Below, piece after piece: positions 1 through 13,389 of a stretch of 64,000 nt of DNA; within the stretch, counting starts at the first letter, position 1, and the number at the start of each line of letters is the position of its first letter. The DNA is from Rhizomys pruinosus. Its lineage: Eukaryota; Chordata; Mammalia; Rodentia; Spalacidae. Both the position numbers and the translations under genes were made by a program. The notes beneath the pieces are model-generated. The model ran no database searches and was not told the DNA's origin. It saw only the letters and a program-made list of their open reading frames with translations. Where the stretch lies: positions 2,130,451 to 2,194,450 of the forward strand of contig VZQC01011941.1 in assembly GCA_009823505.1 (NCBI GenBank), written 5' to 3'.

Positions 1-74
1 CAGCCAGGTCTACAGAGTGAGTTCTAGGACAGCTGGGGCTACAAGGAGACCCTGTCTCAAAAAGAAAAAAAAAG
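1..74 (+). mobile_element. B1 SINE, 3' end only (runs in from left edge)
   Basis: The segment opens inside the right half of a rodent B1 element: the landmark GGTCTACAGAGTGAGTT is followed by a GGACAGC..GGGCTACA stretch and GACCCTGTCTC, then an A-rich tail with a G interruption. This order is the standard 3' half of B1, a 7SL-RNA-derived SINE. The 5' half with the Pol III promoter boxes lies outside the window. It joins L1 sequence directly. Confidence 0.85.
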
Positions 75-550
75 GAGTTCTCAAAAGAAGAAACACAAAT
101 CAACCATTTTTTTTAAGTGTTCAACATCCCTAAGAGCATGGAAGTGTAATTAAAGGTACTTTGAGAGTCCATCTTACCCTAATTAAAATACTGTCATCAA
201 GAAAACAAATGACAGCAAATCCTGATATTAGCAAGGATGTAGAGAAACAAGAACTTTTATTCTCTCTGGGTCGAGGATAAACTGCTGTACCCATTATGGA
301 AATCAGTATGGCGGTTTCTCAGGAAGTTAAACATAGAGCTATTATCATGTCCAGTTGTACTGCTCCTGGGCTACTCAGGGACTCTACCACAGAGATACTT
401 GCATACCATGTTTCTTGTACTTGTATTCACAATAGCTACAGGAATCAGCCGAGATATCCATCAGCTGATAAGTAGGGAATGAAAATGTACACATATGCAA
501 TGGAATTTTATGCTGCTATTTCATTTTTTATTAAAAATGAAATCTTCAGG
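75..550 (+). mobile_element. L1 LINE fragment (C-terminal part of ORF2), degenerate
   Basis: The text follows the well-known rodent L1 ORF2 tail: TTCTCAAAAGAAGAAA near the start, then TCAACATCCCTA, ATCATCAAGAAAACAAATGACA-like sequence, TATGGAAATCAGTATGG, CCACAGAGATACTTGCA, TTCACAATAGCTA and a CAATGGAATTTTATGCTGC block. These come in consensus order on the plus strand. Many substitutions and small deletions break the reading frame, so no reverse transcriptase segment is functional. The match stops near 550, short of the normal L1 3' end, and an A-rich linker (551-572) leads straight into the satellite. L1 identity is clear; the subfamily was not determined. Confidence 0.85.
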
Positions 551-572
551 AAAAAAATAAAAATAAAAAAAG

Positions 573-2840
573 TAAAATGGGGCTCAATACATATTGTACA
601 TCACACACAACTAGAATGGGGCCTGCAGCAAATAATGAATATCACAGAGAACTAGAATGGGGCTCAGCACATAATGTACATCACACACAACTTGAATGGA
701 GAGAGCAGTACATAACGAACAACACACAACTAGAATGGGGCTCGTCACATAATGTACATCACACACAATTAGAATGGGGCACACAGCACAGAATGTACAT
801 CACACACAATGGTAATGGGGCTCAGTACATAATGTACATCACACACAACTACAATGAGCCTTAGGATATAATGTACGTCACACACAACTACAATGGGCCT
901 CAGCACATAAGGTACATCATAAACAACTAGAATGGGGAATGCAGCACATAAAGTACACCAAACACAACTAGAATGGGGATCAGCATATAATTTACATCAC
1001 ACACAATTAGACTGGGGCTCAGTACATAATGGACATCGCTCACAATTACAAAGTGGCATGCAGCACCTAATGTACATCACACACAACTAGAAAGGGGCAT
1101 GCAGTACATAATGAACATCACGCACAACTAGAATGCAACACGTAGCACATAATCAACATCACAAACAACTAGAATGGGGCTCAGTATATAATGTACATCA
1201 TACACAACCAGAATGGGGCTCAGTACATTTTGTACATCACACACAACTTGAATGTCACGTGCAGAACAAAATGTACAACATACACAACTAGAATGGTGGT
1301 CAGCACATAATGTACATCACACACAACTAGAATGGAGCTCAGCACATAATGTACATCACAAACAACTAAAATGGGGCTCAGTACATAATATACATCAGTC
1401 AACTAGAATGGGGCAGGCAGTACATATCACACACAACTTGAATGGGGCCTGTAGCATATAATGTCCATCACGCACAACTAGAATCTGGTTCAGCACATAA
1501 TTTACATCACACACAAATAGAATGGTGCTCAGTACGTAATGTACATCCGACATTAAGAGAATGGGGAGCACAGCACATAATGTACATAATACACAACAAG
1601 AATTGGCATCAGTATATAATGTTCCTCACACACAACTGGAATGGGGCTCAGCACATAATGTACATCACACACAATGTGAATGGAGAGAGCAGCATATAAT
1701 GAACATCACACACAAATAGAATGGTGCACAGAACATAATGAATATCACACACAACTAGAATGGGGCTCAGAATATGATGTACATCACACAAAACTAGAAT
1801 GGGGCATGCAGCAAATACTGAATATCACACACAACTAGAATGGGGCTCAGCATAAAATGTACATCACACACAACTTGAATGGAAAGCACAGTGCATAATG
1901 AACATCACACACAACTAGAATGGAGCTCAGCATATAATGTACATCACACACAATTAGAATGGGGCACACAGCACATAATGTACATCACACACAACGGGAA
2001 TGGGGCTCAGTACATAATGTACATCACACACAACGAGAATGGGCCTCAGGACATACTGTACATCACACACAACTACAATGGGGCTCAGCACATAAGGTAC
2101 ATCACAAACAACTAGAATGGGGAATGCAGCAATAAAGTACACCAAACACAACTAGAATGGGGCTCAGCACATAATGTACATAACTCACAATTAGAATGGG
2201 GCTCAGTACATAACGGACATCACTCACAATTACAAAGGGGCACACAGTACTTAATGTACATCACAAAAAACTAGAATGGGGCACGCAGTACATAATGAAC
2301 ATCACACACAACTAGAATGCAACACGCAGCACATAATCAACATCACAAAAAACTAGAATGGGGCTCAGTATACAATGTACATCATAAGCAACCAGAATGG
2401 GGCTCAGTACATTTTGTACATCACACACAACTTGAATGGCGCATACAGCACAAAATGTACAACATACACAACTAGAATGGTAGTCAGCACATAATGTACA
2501 TCACAAACAACTAAAATGGGGCTCAGTACATAATATACATCACAATCACCTAGAATGGGTCATGCAGTACATAATGTACATCACACACAACTAGAATGGG
2601 GCTCAGTATATAATGCACATCACACTCAACTAGAATGGGGCACGCAGTACATAAAGTACATCACAAATAACATGAATGGGGCTCAGCACATAATGGATAT
2701 CACACAAAAATGGAATGGGGCACACCACACATAATGTACATTACACACAAGTAGAATAGGGGGCTAAGCAAATAATGTACAACACACAATTAGAATGGGG
2801 TTCAGTACATAATGTATATCACACACAACTAGAATGGGAC
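573..2840 (+). repeat. 39/41-bp AT-rich satellite, block I
   Basis: This is the first block of the tandem repeat that fills most of the window. A 39-bp monomer has three parts in order: AATGGGGCTCAG, then CACATAATGTACATC, then ACACACAACTAG (a perfect example lies at 52192-52230). A 41-bp monomer replaces GGGGCTCAG with a GGGGCACGCAG-like form (example at 47065-47105). Both types alternate irregularly and monomers differ by about 5-20%. Open frames on both strands are by-products of the 13-codon unit. The whole block is a close relative of 41030-43660. Relative to that copy it lacks about 370 bp near 1.4 kb and about one 39-bp unit near 2.5 kb. Confidence 0.92.
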
Positions 2841-3402
2841 GTATAATTACCTTGATGAAAAAACATCCAGTGTGTGTTTGCTGGGCTTTCACAACTATCT
2901 CCTTAGTCTCTGACACATTTCCTCTTCAAGTAGCCCGTAGGCTTTGGAAAAGAAGGGGGGAAGAGTAGGTGGAAAGTAGAACAGTCCGTCCTTTCCTTGA
3001 AGTGACACCTTGGACTTTTGGGTCTGTTCCGGCTTTCCTTCCAACAGGTTGGCAGTTCATCCAGGGGTATCTTTTGTAATTCTACTGATGAAATATAAAC
3101 AGTAAAAGCATGGTCACTTAAGCAAACATCAATTATCATAAGAGGTTGTGTTGTGGGCACAGGCATAGATGTTTAGAAATACCATCATCCTTCACATTAG
3201 AGTGGTTTTTTATTTCTAGAAATAAAACCATTTATTATAAAACATATTTTAGTAGATAAATAGACAAAGGCTAATTAAAGTCCTTTTAAGAATAAAATAG
3301 CCCTTTAACATCAAGTCTGAAAAGTAAAATAATGCACCAAACCATGAATGAGGGGCATCCGTTTTAATATTTCTTTAGCCTTGATAGGCTCATTGGGCTT
3401 GA
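2841..3402. other. Non-satellite island inside the satellite
   Basis: About 560 bp of unique-looking sequence separates plus-strand satellite on the left from a single minus-strand satellite unit on the right. It contains no SINE or LINE that I recognise. The left part (to about 3166) carries an exon-like remnant on the minus strand, described separately. The right part (3180-3400) is AT-rich and non-coding, with several stops in all frames. The island could be a fragment of neighbouring euchromatic sequence captured by the array, or a contig fragment placed there by the assembler. Confidence 0.6.
2851..3166 (-). pseudogene. Exon-like remnant of an unidentified protein-coding gene
   Basis: Two overlapping minus-strand readings look protein-like. 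An 87-codon frame (3166 to 2903) is open from a Met. A second frame, shifted by one base, looks more like globular protein: it contains GKDGLFYFPPTLPP and SKAYGLLEEEMCQRLRR, and is interrupted by TGA near 3059 and by TAG and TGA near 2895. A pyrimidine-rich stretch ending in TTTCATCAG at 3085 and a donor-like CAAG/GTAATT at 2851/2850 would bracket a 234-bp exon, exactly 78 codons long. Alternatively the two frames are one coding stretch broken by a frameshift near 3050. I do not recognise the parent gene. The in-frame stops argue for a dead exon; chance openness is possible. Confidence 0.3.
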
Positions 3403-3438
3403 CATTCTAGGAGTTTGTGATGTACATTATGTGCTGCA
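3403..3438 (-). repeat. Single inverted satellite unit at an assembly gap
   Basis: Sequence reading CATTCTAG, then TTTGTGATGTACATTATG, then TGCTGCA is the reverse complement of the satellite monomer. It abuts the N at 3439, beyond which the satellite runs in plus orientation again. It is the only minus-oriented unit in this part of the window. Confidence 0.8.
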
Positions 3439-3439
3439 N
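3439..3439. other. Ambiguous base N at an orientation switch
   Basis: A lone N separates a minus-oriented satellite unit from plus-oriented satellite. One of three Ns in the window, all at discontinuities, so it probably marks a contig join rather than a single uncertain base. Confidence 0.7.
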
Positions 3440-6400
3440 ACATTATGAACATCACACACAACTAAAAGGTGGCTCAGTACATAATGTACATCACACACAA
3501 TTAGAATGAGTCTCAGCACATAATGTAAATCACAAACAACTAGAATGGTACTCAGTACATAATATACATCACAAACAACTATGATGGGGCACGCAGTACA
3601 TAATGTACATCATGCACATGTAAAATGGAGCTATGTAATATACTACTACATAATGTACAATACACACAAATATAATGTACATAATGTACAACACATACAA
3701 ATAGAATGGGGTGCAGTACATAATGTATATCACACACAATGAGAATGGGGTGCAGTACATAATGTACATCACACACAACTAGAATGGGGCATGCAGTACA
3801 TAATGTACATCACACACAACTAGAATGGGGCTCAGCACATAATGTACATCACACACAACTACAATGGAGTGCGCAGCACATAATGAACATATCACAAATG
3901 TAGAATGGGGTTCAGCACATTATGAACATCACACACAACTAGAATGGGGCTCAGTACATAATGTACATCACACACAACTAGAATTGGGCTCACAGCACAT
4001 AATGTACATCACACACAACTAGAATGGGGCTCAGTACATAATGTACATCACACAAAACTAGAATGGGGCTCAGTACATTATGTACATCACAAACAACTAG
4101 AATGGGGCTCAGTACATAATGTACATCAAAATCAACTAGAATGGGGAACACAATACATAATGTACATCACACACAACTAGAATGGGGCTCAGTATATAAT
4201 GTACAGCACACACACAACTTGAATGGGGCACATAGTATATAAGTACATCACAAACAACATGAATGGGGCTCAGCACATAATGGACGTCACAAAACAATAG
4301 AATGGGGCACACCACACATAATGTACATCACACACAACTAGAATGGGGCTCAGCACATCATGTACGTCACACACAATTAGAATGGGGCACAGAGCACATA
4401 ATGTACATCACACACAACTGGAATGGGGCTCAGTACATAATGTACATCACACAAAACTAGAATGGGGCTCTGCACATAATGTACATCACAAACAATTAGA
4501 ATGGGTCTCAGTATATAATGTACATCAAAAACAACCAGAATGTGGCTCAGTACACATTGTACACCACACACAACTAAAACGGGGTGTGCAGCAAATAATG
4601 AATATCACACACAATTAGAAAGGGGATCAGCACATAATTTACATCACAAAGAAATAGAATGTGGCACAATACATAATGTACATAACACACAACTAGAATG
4701 GGGTGTGCAGCACAAAATGTATATCATACACAACTGGAATGGGGCTCAGAACATACTGTACATCACACACAACTAGAATGGGCCTTAGGAGATAATGTAT
4801 ATTACAAACAACTAGAATGGGGCACACCACACATAATATACATCACAATCAACTACAATGGGGCGCGGAGTACATGATGTACTTCACACACAACTAGAAT
4901 GAGTCTCAGTATATAATGGACATCACACCCAACTAGAATGGGGCACGGAGTACATAAAGTACATCAAAAACAACAAGAACGAGGCTCAGCACATAATGGA
5001 CATCACACACAAGTTGAATGGAGAGTGCAGGGCATAATGAACATCACACACAACTAGAATGGGGCTCAGGACATAATGTACATCCCACACAACTACAATG
5101 GGCTCAGGACATAATGTACATCACAAACAACTAGAATGGGGCTCAGTATACAATGTACATCAAACACAACTAGAATGGGGCTCAGCACATAATGTACATC
5201 ACACACAACTAGACTGGGGTGCACAGCACATAATGAACATCACACACAACTAGAATGGGGCTCAGCACATAAGGTACATCACACACAACTAGAATGGGGC
5301 TCAGTACATAATGTACATCACACCCAACTAGAATTGGGCTCAGCACATAAGGTATTTCGCACACAACTAGAATGGTGCTCAGCACATAATGTACATCCCA
5401 CACAACAAGAATGGGGCTCAGCATATATTGTACATCACAAACAAATAGAATGGGACTCAGTACATAATATACATCACAATCAACTAGAATGTGGCACACA
5501 GTACAAAATGAACATCACACACAACTAGAATGAGGCACGCAGCACATAATGAACATCAAACACAACTAGAATGGGCTGCGCAGTACATAATGTACATCAC
5601 AATCAACTAGAATGGGGTACGCAACACATAATGAACATCACACAAAAATAGAATGGGGCACGCAGCACATAATGTACATCACACACAACTAGCTAGGTCT
5701 CAGTACATAATATACATCACACACAACTAGAATGGGATGAACAGTATATAATGTACATCATACACAAATAAATGAGGCACGCAGTACTTAATGTACATCA
5801 CACACAACTAGAATGGGGTGTGCAGTACATAAGGTACATCACACACAACTAGAATGGGACTCAGCTCATAATGTACACCACACGCAACCAGAATTTTGCT
5901 TAGTATATAATGTACCTCACACTCAACTAGAATGGGGCACACAGCACATAATGTACATCACACAAAAGTAGAGAGGGGCACACAGCACAAAATGTATATC
6001 ATGCACAACTAGAATGGGTCTCAGCACATAATGTACATCACATACAACTATAATGGGGCTCAGCACATAATGTACATCACACACAACTAGAATCTGGCTC
6101 AGCACATAATGTACATCACGCACAACTGGAATGGGGCTCAGTACACAATGTACATCACACACAACTTGAATGGTACTCAGGACATAATGTACATCACACA
6201 CAACTACAATGGGCTCAGGACATAATGTACATCAAAACCAACTAGAATGGGGCTCAGTATATAATGTACATCAAACACAACTAGAATGGGGCTCAGCACA
6301 TAATGTACATCACACAGAACTAGAATGCGGCACACAGCACATAATGAACATCACACAAAACTAGAATGGGGCTCAGCACATAAGGTACATCACACACAAC

Positions 6401-9400
6401 TAGAATGGGGCTCAGTACATAATGTACATCACACCCAACTAGAATTGGGCTCAGCACATAAGGTATTTCGCACACAACTAGAATGGTGCTCAGCACATAA
6501 TGTACATCCCACACAACAAGAATGGGGCTCAGCATATATTGTACATCACAAACAAATAGAATGGGACTCAGTACATAATATACATCACAACCAACTAGAA
6601 TGGGGCACACAGTACACAATGAACATCACACACAGCTAGAATGAGGCACGCAGCACATAATGAACATCAAACACAACTAGAATGGGGTGCGCAGTACATA
6701 ATGTACGTCACAATCAACTAGAATGGGGTACACAATACATAATGAACATCACAAAAAATAGAATGGGGCACACAGCACATAATGTACATCACACACAACT
6801 AGCTAGGTCTCAGTACATAATATACATCACACACAACTAGAATGGGACGAACAGTATATAATGTACATCATACTCAACTACAATGAGGCATGCAGTACTT
6901 AATGTACATCACACACAACTAGAATGGGGTGTGCAGTACATAAGGTACATCACACACAACTAGAATGGGACTCAGCTCATAATGTACACCACACGCAACT
7001 AGAATTTGGCTTAGTATATAATGTACATCACACACAACTAGAATGGGGCACACAGCACATAATATACATCACACACAAGTAGAGTGGGGCACACAGCACA
7101 AAATGTACATCACGCACAACTAGAATGGGTCTCAGCACATAATGGACATCACACACAACTTGAATGGAGAGTGCAGCGCATAATGAACATCACACACAAC
7201 TAGAATGGGGCTCAGGACATAATGAACATCACACACAACTAGAATGGTGCTTAGAACATGATGTACATCACACATAACTAGAATGGGGCTCAGCACATAA
7301 TGAACATCACACACAACTAGAATGGGGCTTAGAACATTATGTACATAACACAACTAGAATGGGGCTCAGTATATAATGTACATCAAGCACAACCAGAACG
7401 AAGCTCAGTACATATTGTACATCACACGCAACTAGAATAGTGTGCACGGGAAATAATGAATATCACACACAACTAGAATGGGAGGCACAGCACATAAAGA
7501 ACCTCAAACACAACTCAAATGGGGCTCAGAACATGATGTACATCACACAGAACTAGAATCGTTTGCAGCACATAATGTATATCACACACAAATAGAATCT
7601 GGCTAAGCACATAATGAACATCACACACAATTAGAATGTGGTGCACAGCACATAATGTACATCATGCACAACTGGAATGGGGCTCAGTACACAATGTACA
7701 TCACACACAACTAGAATGGTCCTCAGGACATAGTGTACATCACACACAACTACAATGGGCTCAGGACATAATGTACATCACAAACAAGTAGAATGGGGCT
7801 CAGCACATAATGTACATCACACACAACTAGACTGGGGCGCACAGCACATAATGAACATCACACACAACTAGAATGGGGCTCAGCACATAAGGTACATCAC
7901 ACACAACTAGAATGGGGTTCAGTACATAATGTACATCACACCCAACTAGAATTGGGCTCAGCACATAAGGTATTTCACACACAACTAGAATGGTGCTCAG
8001 CACATAATGTACATCCCACACAACAAAAATGGGGCTCAGCATATATTGTACATCACAAATAGAATGGAACTCAGTACATAATATACATCACAACCAACTA
8101 GAATAGGGCACACGGTATGCAATGAACATCACACACAGCTAGAATGAGGCACGCAGCACATAATGAACATCAAACACAACTAGAATGGGGTGTGCAGTAC
8201 ATAATGTATATCACAATCAACTAGAATGGGGTACGCAACACATAATGAACATCACACAAAAATAGAATGGGGCACGCAGCACATAATGTACATCACACAC
8301 AACTAGCTAGGTCTCAGTACATAATATACATCACACACAACTAGAATGGGACAAACAGTATATAATGTACATCACACACAACTAAAATGAGGCACGCAGT
8401 ACTTAATGTACATCACACACAACTAGAATGGGGTGTGCAGTACATAAGGTACATCACACACAACTAGAATGGGGCTCAGTATATAATGTACAGCACACAC
8501 ACAACTTGAATAGGACACAGTATATAAGTACATCACAAACAACATGAATGGGGCTCAGCACATAATGGATAACACAAAACAATAGAATGGGGCACACCAC
8601 ACATAATGTACATCACACACAACTAGAATGGGGCTCAGCACATAATGTACATCACACACAACAAGAATGGGGCTCAGCATATAATGTACATCACAAACAA
8701 CTAGAATGGGACTCAGTACATAATATACATCACAATCAACTAGAATGGGGTGCGCAGTACATAATGAACATCACACACAACTAGAATGGGGCGCACAAAA
8801 CATAAGGAACATCACACACAATTAGAATGGGGCTCAGAACATGATGTACATCACACACAACTAGAATGGTGTGCAACACATAATGTACATCACAAACAAC
8901 TAGAATGGAGCTCAGCACATAATGTACATCACACACAAATAGAATGGGACGCAAGCACATAATGTACATCACACACAACTGGATTGGGGCTCAGGACATA
9001 ATGTACATCAAACACAACTAGAATGGGCCTCAGGACATAATGTACATCACACACAACTACAATGGGGCTCAGCATATTATGTACATCACACACAACTACA
9101 ATGGGGCATGCAGCACATAATGTACATCACACACAATTAGACTGGGGCTCAGCATATAATGGACATCACTCAACTAAAATAGGGCACACAGCACCTAATG
9201 TACATCACACACAACCATAATGTGGCACACAGTACATAATGAATATCACAAACAATTAGAATGGGGCTCATCACATAATGAACATCACACACAACTAGAA
9301 TGGGGTGCACAGTACATAATGTACATCACACACAACTAGCTAGGTCTCAGTACATAATATACATCACACACAGCTAGAATGGACTCACAGTATATAATGT

Positions 9401-12400
9401 CCATCTCACACAACTAGAATGAGGCATGCAGTACATAATGTACATCACACACAACTAGAATGGGGCACGCAGTACATAAGGTACATCACACACAACTAGA
9501 ATGGGGCTCAGCATATTATGTACATCACACACAACTACAATGGGGCATGCAGCACATAATGTACATCAAACACAACTAGAATGGGGCTCAGCACATAATG
9601 TACATCACACACAATTAGACTGGGGCTCAGCATATAATGGACATCACTCAACTAAAATAGGGCACACAGCACCTAATGTACATCACACACAACCATAATG
9701 TGGCACACAGTACATAATGAATATCACAAACAATTAGAATGGGGCTCATCACATAATGAACATCACACACAACTAGAATGGGGTGCACAGTACATAATGT
9801 ACATCACACACAACTAGCTAGGTCTCAGTACATAATATACATCACACACAGCTAGAATGGACTCACAGTATATAATGTCCATCTCACACAACTAGAATGA
9901 GGCGTGCAGTACATAATGTACATCACACAACTAGAATGGGGCACGCAGTACATAAGGTACATCACACACAACTAGAATGGGGCTCAGCTCATAATGTACA
10001 CCACACGAAACTAGAATTTGGCTTAGTATATAATGTACATCACACACAAATAGAATGGGGCACAGCACATAATCTACATCACACAACTACTAGTAAGGGA
10101 CACGCAGCACATAATCAAAATCACACCCAACTAGAATGGGGTGCACAGCATATAATGTACATCACACACAACTAGAATGGCGAACAGCACATAATGTACA
10201 TCACACTCAACTAGAATGGGATGCACAGAACCTAATGTACATCACACAAGTAGAATGCAGCTCAGCACATAATGTACATCACACAAAACTAGAATGGGGC
10301 TCAGTACATAATGTACATCACACAAAACTAGAATGGGGCTCAGCACATAATGTACATCACAAACAACTAGAATGGGGCTCAGTATATAATGTACATCAAA
10401 CACAACCAGAATGGGGCTCAGTACATATTGTACATCACACACAACTAGAATGGGGCGTGCAGCAAATAATGAATATCACACACAACTAGAATGGGGCTCA
10501 GCACATAATGTACATCACAAACAAATAGAATGTGGCACAATACATAATGTACATCACACACAACTAGAATGGGGTGTGCAGCACAAAATGTATATCATAC
10601 ACAACTAGAATGGGGCTCAGAACATACTGTACATCACACACAACCAGAATAGGCCTCAGGACATAATGTATATTACAAACAACTAGAATGGGGCACACCA
10701 CACATAAAGTACATCACAAACAACTAGAATGGGGCACACCACACATAATGTACATCACAATCAACTAGAATGGGGCGCATAGTACATGATGTACTTCACA
10801 CACAACTAGAATGGGTCTCAGTACATAATGTACATCACACCCAACTAGAATGGGGCACGGAGTACATAAAGTACATCAAAAACAACATGAATGGGGCTCA
10901 GCACATGATGGACATCACACACAACTTGAATGGAGAGTGCAGCACATAATGAACATCACACACAACTAGAATGGGGCTCAGCACATAATGAACATCACAC
11001 ACAACTAGAATGGGGCTTAGAACATTATGTACATAACACACAACTAGAATGGGGCTCAGTATATAATGTACATCAAACACAACCAGAATGGAGCTCAGTA
11101 CATATTGTACATCACACACAACTAGAATAGGGTGCACAGGAAATAATGAATATCACACACAACTAGAATGGGAGGCGCAGCACATAAAGAACCTCAAACA
11201 CAACTCGAATGGGGCTCAGAACATGATGTACATCACACACAACTAGAATCGTTTGCAGCACATAATGTATATCACACACAACTAGAATCTGGCTCAGCAC
11301 ATAATGTACATCACACACAATTAGAATGTGGCGCACAGCACATAATGTACATCACGCACAACTGGAATGGGGCTCAGTACACAATGTACATCACACACAA
11401 CTAGAATGGTCCTCAGGACATAGTGTACATCACACACAACTACAATGGGCTCAGGAATAATGTACATCACAAACAACTATAATGGGGGTCAGTATACAAT
11501 GTACATCAAACACAACTCGAATGAGGCTCAGCACATAATGTACATCACACACAGCTAGACTGGGGCGCACAGCACATAATTAACATCACACCCAACTAGA
11601 CTGGGGCTCAGCACATAAGGTACATCACACACAACTAGAATGGGATTCAGTACATAATGTACATCACACCCAACTAGAATTGGGGTCAGCATATAAGGTA
11701 TTTCGCACACAACTAGAATGGTGCTCAGCACATAATGTACATCCCACACAACAAGAATGGGGCTCAGCATATACGGTACATCACAAATAGAATGGGACTC
11801 AGTACATAATATACATCACAATCAACTAGAATGGGGCACACAGTACATAATGAACATCACACACAACTAGAATGAAGCGCGCAGCACATAATGAACATCA
11901 AACACAACTAGAATGGGGCGCGCAGTACATAATGTACATCACAATCAACTAGAATGGGTTACGCAACACATAATGAACATCACACAAAAATAGAATGGGG
12001 CACACAGCACATAATGTACATCACACACAACTAGCTAGGTCTCAGTACATAATATACATCACACACAACTAGAATCGTTTGCAGCACATAATGTACATCA
12101 CACACAACTAGAATCTGGCTCAGCACATAATGTACATCACACACAATTAGAATGTGGCACACAGCACATAATGTACATCACGCACAACTGGAATGGGGCT
12201 CAGTACACAATGTACATCACACACAACTAGAATGGTCCTCAGGACATAGTGTACATCACACACAACTACAATGGGCTCAGGACATAATGTACATCACAAA
12301 CAACTAGAATGGGGCTCAGTATACAATGTACATCAAACACAACTCGAATGGGGCTCAGCACATAATGTACATCACACACAACTAGACTGGGGCGCACAGC

Positions 12401-12604
12401 ACATAATGAACATCACACACAACTAGAATGGGGCTCAGCACATAATGTACATCACACACAACTAGAATGGGACTCAGTACATAAGGTACATCACAAACAA
12501 CTAGAATGGGGTTCAGTATATAATGTACATCACATCGAACTAGAATTGGGCTCAGCACATAAGGTATTTCGCACACAACTAGAATGGTGCTCAGCATATA
12601 ATAG
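3440..12604 (+). repeat. 39/41-bp satellite, block II
   Basis: About 9.2 kb of head-to-tail monomers of both lengths. Higher-order structure is visible through a variant unit with GGTATTTCGCACAC, found near 5351, 6462, 7969 (CAC in place of CGC), 11697 and 12563, and through an ACTAGCTAGGTCTCAG variant near 5690, 6800, 8300, 9338, 9812 and 12035. Around the first three copies of both markers the spacings agree (about 1111 and 1507 bp). The segment 4400-5060 recurs at about 10270-10960. Sequence quality is good and indels are mostly whole monomers. No other gene or mobile element is present in the block. Confidence 0.92.
9061..9976 (+). repeat. Recent tandem duplication of a 439-bp satellite block
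   Basis: The stretch 9061-9499 is repeated almost identically from 9500, sharing rare variants such as TCAGCATATTATG, GGACATCACTCAACTAAAAT and CCATAATGTGGC. The second copy carries one additional 39-bp unit after its second monomer, so the offset grows from 439 to 478 bp. The near identity against a diverged background indicates a young duplication. Confidence 0.85.
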
Positions 12605-13085
12605 TCCTGTTCTAGTTGTGTGTGATGTACATTATGTGCTGAGCCTCATTCTAGTTGTGTGTGATGTTCATTATGTGCTGAGCCCCATTCTAGTTGTGTG
12701 ATGTTCATTATGTGCTGCGCTCTCAATTATGTTGTATGTGTGAGTACATTAGTGTGAGCCAATTATAGTTGTGTGTGAGGAACATTATGTACTGAGCCCC
12801 ATTCTAGTTGTGTGTGATGTACATTAGTGCTGCATGCCCCATTCCATTTTTGTGTGTTGTCATTATGTGGCTGAGCCCCATTAATTGTGTGTATGTACTA
12901 TGTTCTGCGTGCCCCATTCCTTGTGTTGATGTACATTATGTCTGTGCACCCCATTCTAGTTGATTTGATGTTTATATTATGTACTGAGCCCCATTCTAGT
13001 GTTTGTGATGTACATTATGCGCTGCCCATTCTAGTTGTGTGTGATGTCATTCGTTCTGCGTCCCATTGTAGTTTGTGTGTGATTG
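12605..13085 (-). repeat. Inverted satellite segment with many small deletions
   Basis: At about 12604 the array flips: plus-strand satellite ends in CAGCATATAAT and is followed by TTCTAGTTGTGTGTGATG, the reverse complement of the monomer. The inverted part runs to the N at 13086. From about 12700 it accumulates single-base and dinucleotide losses, for example TGTGTATGTACTATG and ATGTACATTAGTGCTG, that are not seen in block II. There is no N at the flip itself, so a read or contig may cross it. Inverted repeats of this kind can be real, but they are also typical of chimeric long reads. Confidence 0.85.
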
Positions 13086-13086
13086 N
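13086..13086. other. Ambiguous base N between satellite and SINE cluster
   Basis: This N separates the indel-rich inverted satellite from a B1 element that starts mid-sequence. Both neighbours are cut at this point, which is what an unresolved contig join would look like. Confidence 0.7.
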
Positions 13087-13185
13087 ACTCACTATGTTGT
13101 CCAGGTTGGTCTTTAACTCCCAGAAATCCAACTCCCTCTGCCTGCCAAATGCTGGGGATTAAAGGCATGAACACCACCCCCCGGC
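13087..13185 (-). mobile_element. B1 SINE, antisense, 3'-truncated at N
   Basis: In plus-strand text the landmarks are CTCACTATGTTGTCCAGG, AACTCCCAGAAATCC, CTGCCTGCC, GGGGATTAAAGGCATG and terminal CCCGGC. These are reverse-complement B1 landmarks in consensus order. The element's 5' end lies at 13185; its 3' part and A-tail are missing because the sequence is cut at the N. Confidence 0.85.
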
Positions 13186-13192
13186 AATAATG

Positions 13193-13356
13193 TTTTGTTT
13201 TGTTTTTTTGTCTTTTGAGGGACAGGGTCTCCCTGTAGCTTTGGCTGTCCTGGAACTCACATGTAGACCAGGCTGGCCTGAGAACTCACAAAGATCCACC
13301 TGCCTCTACCTCCCAAGTGCTAGGTTTAAAGGGCATGCCACCAACCCATGCCCGGC
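13193..13356 (-). mobile_element. B1 SINE, antisense, near full length
   Basis: A T-rich run on the left corresponds to the A-tail. It is followed by GACAGGGTCTCCCTGTAG, GGCTGTCCTGGAACTCAC, TAGACCAGGCTGGCC, ATCCACCTGCCTCTACC, CCCAAGTGCTAGG and terminal GCCCGGC. The order and length (about 150 bp without tail) fit a full B1. Small insertions in the 5' end (AAAGGGCATGCC, CCAACCCATG) indicate age. Confidence 0.9.
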
Positions 13357-13389
13357 AATTTTTTTTTTTTTTTATTGTCACAACTATTT

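Noticed and set aside
5340..5400. CENP-B-box-like site around GGTATTTCGCACAC
   Set aside because: TTCG is present but the required downstream CGGG half is absent, and only a few units carry the variant.
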